A stretch of DNA of 64,000 bases from Neospora caninum Liverpool. Its lineage: Eukaryota > Apicomplexa > Conoidasida > Eucoccidiorida > Sarcocystidae. Positions 11,247-21,110 of the stretch are shown one piece after another. The stretch spans positions 434,001 through 498,000 of the forward strand of contig NC_018391.1 of NCBI RefSeq assembly GCF_000208865.1, read 5' to 3'. A program made the position numbers and the translations under genes. The notes below the pieces were generated by a model. It was not told where the DNA came from. It saw nothing but the letters and a program-made list of their open reading frames with translations, and did no database searches. Positions within the stretch are counted from its first letter, which is position 1, and every line of letters starts with the position of its first letter.

Positions 11247-14200
11247 GAGAAATATGCGTGTAAACTGATGCATTGTCTATATACATATATATATGTATAC
11301 ATGAATATATACATAGATGCATATATGTATATACATGTAAATACACATGAATGCATATATGGGAGAGGAACGCGTGTGTCGAGTTTCTATGGAGTGGATT
11401 TATGCATTTTCGCAGGTGCCTAAAGAGAGCGCAGTGTCCAGACCGAAATTCTGCGAAGATCCGTTCAAACGCACTCCTGAGAACATCACTCGAGAGATGC
11501 ACGTGCAGGCATCGAGCGCCTCAGGGGGTGTGCAGGTCGGTTTTTCCGGAGGCAGCGCATGCGACTCACCGTTTTGACGCGAAAGCTGGCGACGACAGCC
11601 AAGTTGCGCTTCTCCTTTACGCGCCGCCAGAAGGCGAGCGTCATCTGAGAAGAAGAGCGAGAAGGCAAGGCAAAAGAAAGGCATGCGTCGACAAAGGTCG
11701 AGCCGCGCGCAGAAAGCTCCAGAAAAGCGGGAAACTAAGTAGGCGTCGGAGCACGAGAAGGAACCCTGAGAGCATGGCGCGACAGAGAGGCGCGAGCGGA
11801 CTCTAGCGGAGAAGGAATTGGGAAAACGAGACGAATGCCGAGGAGAGAGAGGAAAGCCGCAGACACCTGACGACCGAGTGAACGAGAAAGGAAAGCAGAG
11901 CGGCTGTCCAATCCCAAGAACGAGGCACACAAACGCAAAGGCCTCTGGACCGATTCGGCTCCGTCCCTACGTGATCGCGCGCTGTCTTTTGGCACTGAAA
12001 GAAGTCGTCGACAAGGCTGCTGAAGTGAAATGCATGCGTGTGGAGAACCTCCAGAAAAGACGTTCTGCACGGAAAAAACGGAGAAAACAAACCTTCTCAT
12101 GGCCTCGCGCCCCGCAGAGTTCCCTCCCGCCTGCTTGCGTCTGTGCAGTCTTCAGCTTCTCTTTCAGCCCCTCGCGTCTCTGCCGCGTGCAGGGATTCTC
12201 TCTTCAATGTTTGCTGAGCATATTCACGCACGGGAGGATGTGTTCACGTAAGCGATGTGTGAGGAGACGCGCGATACCCCGCGCCGTTTTAACAACACGG
12301 CCGCGCGTCTTCTCTGCCAGGAGTAAAAACGCGCCTGTGCACTTTCGCCGAACCGACTCGCGTCGACGTTCCCTCTCGCAAAACTCTGGAGTTAGAAAAG
12401 AGAAACCTCACTTGTACAGCAAGGCACAGCCGTCGCTGATGCCTCCTTTGGCGTTGAAGAGCGAAGCCGCGCAGGCGTAGGCGTCTCCGTTCAGGTGCCT
12501 TGTCAGATAAGAAAGCGACTCTCTTTCCACTTCCTGGCCGGAGAAACACATCACAGTGCTGACCCTCCTCAGAGAAGAAAGACAAACGGACGGCGGAAAC
12601 GGAAACAGGAAACGATCCCGACTTTCGAAAACACAGTCCGGCATCTGTTAAATCCGTGCTCGCTGAGCGCTGGGTGGGTCTGAGCTGGACGAGACACAAA
12701 AACATTTCGCTGTTTTTCTTTCTCTCTACTTCTTTCTCTCTACTTCTTTCTCTGTGCGTCTCTCTCCATCCCTCTTTTTCTCTCTGTGTCTCTCTTGCTT
12801 TCCTCTTCCGAATGAGCACGAAACGAAGGAGTGAGATCTCTTTTCCTGTGTCTCCACGACCGTTTAGATCGACCTTGACGCGGGTTTCGAAACTCTCCGG
12901 GGATACGGTCATGCGAGAGAGACGCGGCGAGAGAGCGGCCTGTGCCTCAGACGTGTAAGAAATAGAGCAGAAAGAGAGAATGCATGCGCAGAAAAGGGAA
13001 AGACTTCCGACCTGAAGGCACGCGACGTGGGGCTGAAGGCCTCGCAGTTCATCGCACACTCGGGCGACTCGCGTTTCAGTTTGCAGATTCGCAGGCTGGC
13101 AGTAAGTGAAGAATTTTGACCGTCGAGCGTCGAGCTGCAGCGCAGCAAGAGAGAGAAAGAGAAGAGAAGACCCAGTTAGGAAGGAATCTTATTTGATTAG
13201 CTTTTACATGTGCGGCGACAGAAGTCTAGGCACCGAACAGAGAAATCGCGGAAAGAAAAAGAGGCGCAAAGCGGACAGGGCGAAACGCCCAGACTCGCGA
13301 CGGGGTGCGTGCGTGCAGCCACGCGAGAGTCTCAATCGGGGACAGAAGAAGAGACGAGAGCCTCGCAATCAGGAAACCAGGGAGACGGAAAAAAGAAGAG
13401 AAAGCAAAAGTCAAGGAAAGAAAGAGAGGAAGGCAGAAAAAGAGAGAGAAAGAGACAGAGAGAAAGAGAGAAAGAGAAAGAGAAAAAGAGGAAGGGAGAA
13501 AGAGGGAGGGAGAAAGGGCAAGGGAGAAAGAGGAAGGGAGAAAGAGAGAGACAAAGAGAGGAAGAGGTAACACGAGAGAGAGAGATGTGCTGGGGAAGAG
13601 AGGGCGTCAGATTGTAAGGCGGCGAGACGTTCTTTTGTGTGGAAGAGAAAAGGAGATGTTGTTTCCAGGCACGATAGGACGAGAGCGAAGGAAAGGTGGG
13701 ATATGGTGGCGAGATGCCGCGTAGCTGCCGCTGAGGCGAATGGACGAGAAGAAAGAAGAAAACCAATTTTTGAAAAAGTTGAAACATGGCATTTTTGATG
13801 GTACACACGAGAAACGAGAGAAAAGGTAAGAAAGGAGGAACAGAAAAGGGAAGGAGAGAAAGAAAAAGCAAACAAGAGAAGACGAACCTTGTGGAGGATG
13901 TTGTAGGTCAGGACGCGTAGACAAGGGGAGGCGTCTTCGGGACGGGGCGATTGAGCATTGGATGCAAAAGATCGAGGGAAAAAACCCGGAAAGGACAATG
14001 GGAAAGAAAGAAAGGAGGAAGACGGATAGGATGAGAGAGACGTGGAAGGTCTGGAAGTACGTCGAGGAGAAGATCGAAACCGGGGAAGAGAAGAAGACCG
14101 AGAGTCAGGACGAAAACATGAAACAGAAGAGAAGCGCGTTGAGGGAGGGGAAGAAGACGAAGACAAAGGAGAGGAAGACGAGGAAGAGGAAGAAAACGAA

Positions 14201-14490
14201 GAGGAGGAGGAGGGAAAGGCCCAAAGAGGAGAACAGGTGGTTGCGGACGAGCGTGAAGCATAGAGAAGAGGAAGAGAGACAGCACGGGGAGAAAACGTAG
14301 TTCCGGACCGGTTGGAAGGAAAGCGACAGGCAATGGCCCTTGCTGGATGAGGCGAGACGTTTGTAGGACGAGAGGCAGATGAGGGAGGAGAGAGAAGTCG
14401 ACTGGAAGAACCGAAAGGAGGGAGGAGCAAGGTGCGAAGAGGAGAAGAGGAAGCGTGTTGAGAGAGGGACGAAACAGGTGGAGTGCCCAT
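7794..14490 (-). CDS. CCR4/nocturnin-type EEP nuclease, 10 exons
   Basis: Endonuclease/exonuclease/phosphatase-fold enzyme of the CCR4/nocturnin/Angel group; characterised relatives are mostly RNA 3' exonucleases such as poly(A) deadenylases. Exons on the minus strand: 14490-13888, 13134-13012, 12533-12412, 12019-11971, 11644-11570, 11058-10663, 10217-10129, 9316-9193, 8663-8539 and 7872-7794. All phases agree and give about 594 aa. The first ~190 residues are Ser/Pro-rich with no family match. Catalytic motifs in order: [11 protein letters not shown] (about 194), ACLQEVE (metal-binding Glu, 244), [18 protein letters not shown] (about 447), [13 protein letters not shown] and [13 protein letters not shown] (catalytic His near 582). 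No leucine-rich repeats as in yeast Ccr4 precede the domain, so nocturnin or Angel is equally possible. The start is the first ATG in the long exon; it has A at -3. Confidence 0.93.
7985..8082. repeat. (TA)n-(GATA)n compound microsatellite
   Basis: AT run followed by about seven GATA units, lying in the last intron of the CCR4-like gene (7873-8538). Confidence 0.9.
8217..8300. repeat. (TA)n / TATG array
   Basis: A second AT-rich array in the same last intron of the CCR4-like gene, made of TA units with interspersed TATG. Confidence 0.85.
9048..9114. repeat. TATC/TA-rich array in CCR4-like intron
   Basis: Clustered TATC units followed by a pure AT run at 9094-9113, inside the intron 8664-9192. 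Confidence 0.85.
9731..9884. repeat. Long (TATC)n plus (TA)n microsatellite
   Basis: About ten CTAT units, a short break, about seven more, then pure TA runs. It lies in the CCR4-like intron 9317-10128. It is the longest tetranucleotide array in the window. Confidence 0.95.
11191..11360. repeat. AT-rich array (TA, TATG, TACA units)
   Basis: Located in the intron 11059-11569 of the CCR4-like gene. Confidence 0.8.
13404..13600. repeat. Purine (GA-rich) tract in CCR4-like intron 1
   Basis: About 200 bases of almost pure A/G on the plus strand, so pyrimidine-rich on the coding strand. Repeating GAGAAAGA units sit between exon 1 and exon 2. Several long six-frame ORFs here are artefacts of this composition. 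Confidence 0.85.
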
Positions 14491-15314
14491 GTTCAAAAAC
14501 AAGCCAGGGAAGTGGAGGAAAGAAAACACAGACTCTCAATCCCACCGGAGACACGCGCAGTGGATCGAAAAGGCGGGGCGTCGCCGTCTTGTTTGCTCCT
14601 CTGTCTTCACTTCTCGTTCCTCCCCAGGGTGCCGTTCTATGTTCTCCTCAGACTCCCCTGCATCTTCTCTCGTCAGCAGTCCAGTGTCCGTTCTTCAAGT
14701 GTATTAACCTACACCCCCCGAGTCCCTTTCCCACGGTAAGCCAGCGAAACAGTTTCTTCTTTTTGCCCGCTTTATGGCGACAACAGTCCTGCGATTTTCT
14801 CTGTCTCGCGGGAAAAGAACACGCGCGGGGCTGGCGAGGGCGGGAGAGTCCGAGAAAAAATGAGGGGAGACAACAAAAGAGAAGAAGAGACAACAAAAGA
14901 GAAGAAGAGACAGCAAAAGAGAAGAAGTGACAGCAAAGAGAGGAGACAGCAAAGAGAAGAGACGAGACACGCAAAACACGCACTTTTTTCTTTCTTCAGA
15001 TGCAGTGTATCCGCACGTGTGTGCATGCGCACATCAGCTGGGAAAAACAGCGGTCTGCACGGAGAACCGCATATAGAAAGTTTTGCTCTTTTTCTCTTCT
15101 TTCCGCTTCGTTTTTCTCTTTTTTTTCAGGCAGCTGCTCTTCCCAAACAGCGTTTTCCGTCTTTTCCCGGTCGGGGGCTGGGCCAGCACTCGTCTCTCTC
15201 CGCGCGACTGTTCCCGTCCTGGGCTGCGAAGACGTCTCGCCGCTATGCTCTCCTGGACTGTGAGGACCCAGAAAACGATGGAAAGACCTAAAACTACGCC
15301 AAAAAGGACGCAAA
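14491..15314. promoter_or_regulatory. Shared divergent promoter of CCR4-like and Rad4/XPC genes
   Basis: 824 bases separate the ATG of the minus-strand nuclease (14490) from the ATG of the plus-strand Rad4/XPC homologue (15315). Both 5' UTRs and promoters must lie here unless unseen 5' exons exist. It holds an imperfect tandem array of an approximately 20-base purine unit (14865-14975). No TATA box is evident. The head-to-head layout is seen directly; shared regulation is inferred. Confidence 0.6.
14865..14975. repeat. Tandem purine repeat, ~20-bp unit
   Basis: About five imperfect copies of a unit of the form AGAGACAACAAAAGAGAAGA, drifting to GACAGCAAAGAGAG at the right end. It is strand-asymmetric (nearly all purine) and sits inside the divergent promoter. 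Confidence 0.8.
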
Positions 15315-17904
15315 ATGACATGCGCAGAGCCGGCTTCTCCTCCGAGGGAAAAGGAAAACAGATCCTCGGTCTCGCCGCCGCCAGAACGAGGCGCGGAAGG
15401 CCAGCAGTCTGAAACTTTTCCTGGAACCGGCCCTCCTTCCCTCTCTGTTGCAGCTGGGCGTCCCTCTCTTGGCGATTCTCTGGATGACCAGCTAGGCCTT
15501 TCTGCGGAGTGGGAAGAGGACGAGTGCGCCTCGGCTGCCTTGCCTCACGCCGCGGGGACCGCAGACGGGGAAAGAAGAACCTGCCTCTCTTCTCCTAGCA
15601 CGTGTTCTTCTTCACTCTCTTTTCTGTCACCTCCTCTCCCCTCCGTCCTCTCCAGTCTCACTCCTCTCTCGTCTGCTTCTTCTTCCTCGTCTTCCTCCTC
15701 TTCTTCCTCTTCTTCCTCTTCCTCGTCTTCCTCGTCTCCCTCTTCTTCTTCTCCCTCTTTCTCTTCTTCTTCCTCCTCTTCGTCCCCCTCTTCTTCCTCT
15801 TCTTCTTCCTCTTCTTCTCTGTCCTATGCCGGGCAAGACGGGGAGGCAAGGAGACAGCGGCAGAGAGACCGCGAGTTGGTGCGTCAGTTCAGGCGAATCG
15901 AAGTGCTTGGTTGGGTGGCCTGGCTTCGCTTCATCCACCGAGAGAGTCTCGTTCAGTCTTCCCTCGTTGCGGGTGCGATCCTCGAAAGGTTCCTCTCTTT
16001 CTGCTCCGAAAAGGCCCGCGAAAGAGAAATGCGGAAACGGCGGACCAACCAGGCCACGAGGAAGCAAACGCATGCAGAGGAGATGGCAACGATAAGCGAA
16101 GGAGACGCACACGAAACAGACAAAGAGGGAAGAAAAGAGAGAAGAGAGGGAAGCGAAAGAGGAGAAGGGAGAAGCGAAGAGACAGAGAGCTCTTCGAACT
16201 TGTGTTTCCCTGCGGAAGGCGCAGCGGCGTTTGCTTTCCTCAAGGAGGCCTTCGAGGTACGTTTGGGGTCTTGCCGCTGTCGAGACGTTTTGAAACGCTC
16301 GTTTCCTCCCTGGATCTTCCAATTGCCCATTTGTCTCTGTTGAACACGGCTCTTCTCCACGGGGGGCCTTCTCGCCTTTGTATCAAATTTCAGCATCTCT
16401 GTGAAGCAGCGTGGAGTGTACACGCTCAAGGCAACGAACGGGAAAGGCCAGCTGCCTGGAAGTCTCGGAGTTTTCAACTTTAAGACAAGAACCCCCCGCC
16501 TTCTTCGCACATCTATCTTTACAGAATCAGGCAGACACTCGCGGTTCAGATGGCGCCGATGAACGGTCCCAAACTTGCGCCTCCTCCTGTTATAAACCAT
16601 TGTCTCAAACTAGCGCTTTCCCTGTCCTAAGAAACAGATCACTGTCTGCGGTGTCTCTCCTTTGAAGGTTTCGCGCTTGCTCTCTCCGTGCGCGTTTCCA
16701 GAACCGGCAAACGGCAAACGCGGCAGCACGCTGTCGTCTTTCCGTTTTTTTCCGGTCAATCTTCCATGTTTTTGCTCGTACAAACGGAGCCCCAAGACAG
16801 CACACTTTCCGAAGCTCTCTCTGGGCTTCACCCGGAAGGTTTCTTGCGTTACGGTTCTTGTTTCGCTCGTATTTACAAATCTGCGCCTTTCTCGTTTCCT
16901 CAGAGATCTCTTCCGCGTGCGGCGAGCGCGTCGCTCCCTGTGTCAGACGCACCTCTCGATGGACTGCGCTTGAGCCGCGTGTTTTCACTTTTCGGTCTTC
17001 TTGTTCCACTTTTTTGCATGCAGACGACAGACTTGCCCAATGGCCATCCGTTCTTGCTGCCTCTCCGCCGCGTCGGTGGGCCTTCGCCCCTCTCCCCACC
17101 CCACACTTTTTTTAGGCCTTTTCAAAAGGAGACACTTTCCTCGGAGCCGCCGAGTGTCTCCTCAGCGGCGCGCCCGGCTTCGACTGCATCGCATCGAGGC
17201 GCAGCGCGTCGACTGGAAGGACAAACAGACGCCATCACCACCAGAAAAAGCTTCAGAGAAATATCCAGAGGGAGTTCAAGAGGACCAAGAGGAAAAACAA
17301 GAAGAATAACGGAGTTGCCGTACGGAGGAGGCGCTCTGCGGTTTCGACTGTTGCGGGCCATTGAGAAGCGAAAGGGTACAGGAGCGATGCTGGCTGTGGT
17401 AGGCTTTTTTCGGAGGGGAGGGAAAAGAATCAGAACGAGGAGAAAGGAAGGATTTTGACATGCCGGAAGCGAAACCCAAGGGGGAGACTCGGGGAGAAAG
17501 CGACAGGCAGAGAGTAAGAGAGAGGAGACACTGACGACGGATAGCGAGTCTCCTTCTCGCTTGATATCCTTTCCTCCTTCGCCTCCGATTCGGTTTCCTG
17601 CAGATTTTCGTCGCGCTTTGCCGGGTTCTGGGGATTCCAGCTCGCCTCGTCCTCGCCCTCCCGCCGTCCGATATCCAGCAGCCGTCGCTTCCTGGTGTGT
17701 TTTGTTTGCTCCCCTTCTTGCCTTCTGTCTGGCGAGAGCCTCGCTCTCTCGAAATCGTTTGAGACTCGTTAGCTCGGCGCCCTTGGATTTTTCAGTTTGC
17801 TTTCTGAAAAAGCCGAAACGCTCGCGGCATCTTGAGGCTCCACAGCCATACCAACTCTCTACCGCCTCCCTACTGTCTGTGCATGCTTGCGGGTCTGTAC
17901 ACTC

Positions 17905-17980
<76 letters not shown>

Positions 17981-20933
17981 GTATATATATCTATGTGTAT
18001 GTATGTGCAAACAAGGGGGGCCAATATGTTTATGAATATGTAAATATACATGGTATATGTGTATAACTGTATATAGGTTTGAAATGTGTTTGCACGCTCT
18101 TCGATTTAAGGCTTTTTTTTGACCGATTCGTTTCCTTCCTTTTTGAGTTCACGCCAGGGACTGTCGAGGGAACTTCTCATCCGTGGATCTTGCTTGTTCC
18201 TCAGGCGCGTCGTGTTGCGTCACGAAGACGCCTCCGTGGTTGGTGGAGCTCTTTCTTCGTCTTCGCCTTCCGCTTCCTTCCTTCCTTGATATCAAACCCG
18301 AGGACTATTCTCTTTCTCCGTCTTCCTCTCTCCCTTCTTCCTCTCTCCCTTCTTCCTCTCTCCCTTCTTCCTCTCTCCCTTCTTCCTCTCTCCATTCTTC
18401 CTCTCTCCGTTCTGCGTCTTCTGCCTTCTCTGCCTCAGCGGCGTCTTGCGTGTCCAGTCGCGTTCTTCCTCCCCGTCGAAGCGAAGCTTTGGAAGTGCAA
18501 ACTGCTTTCCTGTGCGCGTGGAAACATCCTGTCCAGCTGTGGGGCGAGTATTTTTGTCGGCGAGAAGAACGGTGGATTGCGTGCACTTTTTTCCCCTCCT
18601 CAGCTGCACACGATGCTGCCGACTCGCTCGCAGGCAGAAACGGGAGGACGGCGCGCACGGCTTCGCCGGCATTTTCTTCCTTCCTTCCCCGATCCTCTCT
18701 CTCTCCTTCTTCCTCGTCGTCTTCGTCTTTTGTGCCTTCCTTGACCACAGGAGGTTCAGAACAGGGAGGCGAAGGGCGGGGACGAGGCGGGGACGACGAG
18801 GAAGCAAAGGATCCGAACGGCGCAATGCAGAACAGAGGCTTCAGAATCGAGCGGCAAACCGAGCGCGCTTTGCTGCCAACCTTTCCGCCAGGGCACGGCA
18901 GGCTGCGCCCTTCAGGTGTTGAGCAGGAAGACGCTGAGGCGATAGCGACAGGAGACAGGAAGGACGACACAGGTCGCGAATCGCAGACAGGCGGTCGAAC
19001 CGACTTCGGACTGCTACGAGGGCTGTTGCTCTTGGGCGCAAAACGCACGAGAGAGCGGCAAAACCGAGCCTCGACATCTTCCTCGTCTTCCTCTTCCTCG
19101 TCTTCCTCTTCCTCGTCTTCCTCTTCCTCGAGTTCTGAAGAGGAGGCGGCCCCGAGCGCAGGAGAGGAGAGAAGTCGCAGAACGCGAGGAGGCGTAGATC
19201 GTGGAAAACCGCGAGAACCTGTCTCGGGAAAAACAGAAGCGGATGGGGCCGATTCAATCGCGCCAAGGCAGTCGCTGGCTCCTCTCGCTTCCTCCACATC
19301 TTCTTGCGCTTCTGCCTATACTTTCGGTCCTGTCTCATCGTCTCGTTTATCTCCCGATTCGCTTCCGCGTTCCGAGAACCGCCCCGCTGAGTGTCTCCGA
19401 GCAGCACCTTTAGTCGATGCCTTTTTCCCCTTCCTCATAGGCCGATCTCCTCTTTTATTTTTCTTCCCTTCTCCTCAATCCCTGTCTGTCCTGCTTCGTC
19501 CTTCCCCCTCTTCGTCTTCTTCCCTCTCTTCGTCTTCTTCCCCCTCTTCGTCTTCTTCCCTCTCTTCGTCTTCTTCTCTCTCCTCTTTTTCTTCTGTGGA
19601 AGGAGCGCGGGACGCCTCGGACGGTCTCTCAGCTGCGCTGGCGGAGGCGCAGAGGAGTCAGGGCGATTTTTCTTCCTCAGATTTCGTCGTGTCTTCTCCC
19701 TTCTTTTCCGCGCGATCGTCAGACGGGAAAACCGGGAGGGTGACGGCCCACCTTGCAGCCGCTCTTTTTGCCGCGATGCTCCTGCGAGGGATTGGGAAAC
19801 GCGTCTCTCTTCCTCCCTCGTTCCTCGACTTTTTTGAACAGGAAGTCCGGCTGCAAATCCGCCGCTGTCTCCCGTCCTCGCCTTCCTCGCGGCCTCCCTC
19901 TGCTTCGTCTGGTGCGTCTCTTTCGTCTTCGAGTCTGAAGGAGACGAAGAAAAGAAAAAGCGTCAACGGCGAGAAAGCGGAAGAGCAGACAACTTCTGCC
20001 GTCCCTGAGTTTCCCTTTGAGGCGGAAGAAGAACGTTTCCGACTTGCCGTCGAGTTTAGCGAGGCATGGAGGAAGGCTGCGTCTTCTTCCCGTCCTCGGG
20101 CAAGAGCCACAGGCAGAGAAGAGCGAGGAACAGGAGAGAGAGGACAACCGTCTGAGGAAAGCTCTCGTCATTCCCCCCCCGCAAATCGTAAACGCAGTCG
20201 AACAAATCAGTCCCTTTCTGCTAACGCTTCCTTTTCTTCGGAACGCGTTGGCCTCGACTTCCTTCGGGCCGCAGAACGCTCGAAGCTTCAGCGCTCAGCA
20301 ACTCTAACTTCACGATGCGCGTATCCTCGTCTCCCTTCTTCATTCTCTTCGTCTTCTTCCTCGTCTTCTTCCGCCTCTGCTTCTTCTATCTCTTTTCCAT
20401 CTTCTTTTGCGAGGGAGGAAAACCAGTGGAAGAGCCATGGGGCAGAAAGCAGTGCCCAGGCGCGTACCTCGCCTGTCGGCATGCCGGCTGCGGTGTCTGT
20501 ACAGCTCGGGCGGTGCGAGCACGAGAATCTGACGAGCGGGAAAAGCGAGAATGGACGCCGAGAGAGGAGCGGCGACATGGGAGAGAGGCGCCAAAAGGGA
20601 GAGGGAGAGGAAGAGGGAGGGCGAAATGCATCTGTAGACGCGTCTTCTTCCTCCTCATTGCCTCGCGAAGACCCATCTGTGCGGGGTAAAACGGGAGAAG
20701 TTGGAGACGGAAAAGTTCGCTTCGTCCTCGCCATAGACGAAGCAGAAACGATTGCCGATGTCACCTTTCGCTACGCTTCCAGGTAACACACTTTCTCTTC
20801 TGATTGTAAACGTCACGGCCAGGGTGGAGACACTTTTTTCGCTGGCAAAAGTGTTGCGTGCATCCGGGAATTTAGGTTCAAACCGCATGCACATGGGCCT
20901 CCACGCAGTCCATTTCAAAATTAACATTCAAGC

Positions 20934-20964
<31 letters not shown>

Positions 20965-20987
20965 TATATATATATATATATATATAC

Positions 20988-21025
<38 letters not shown>

Positions 21026-21073
21026 GTGTACATATATATATATATATATATATGTACATATGAATGTATGGGA

Positions 21074-21110
<37 letters not shown>

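Noticed and set aside
13411..14529. Single-exon reading of the first CCR4-like ORF to 13411
   Set aside because: After LTYNILHK the frame runs into Ser/Leu/Phe-rich translation of the GA-repeat intron; a GTTCGT donor at 13887 and an in-phase exon at 13134 explain it better.
16513..16665. Possible extra exon in Rad4/XPC after TCTTTACAG
   Set aside because: Good-looking acceptor, but no donor keeps phase 0 between 16256 and 17024 and the peptide has no family similarity.
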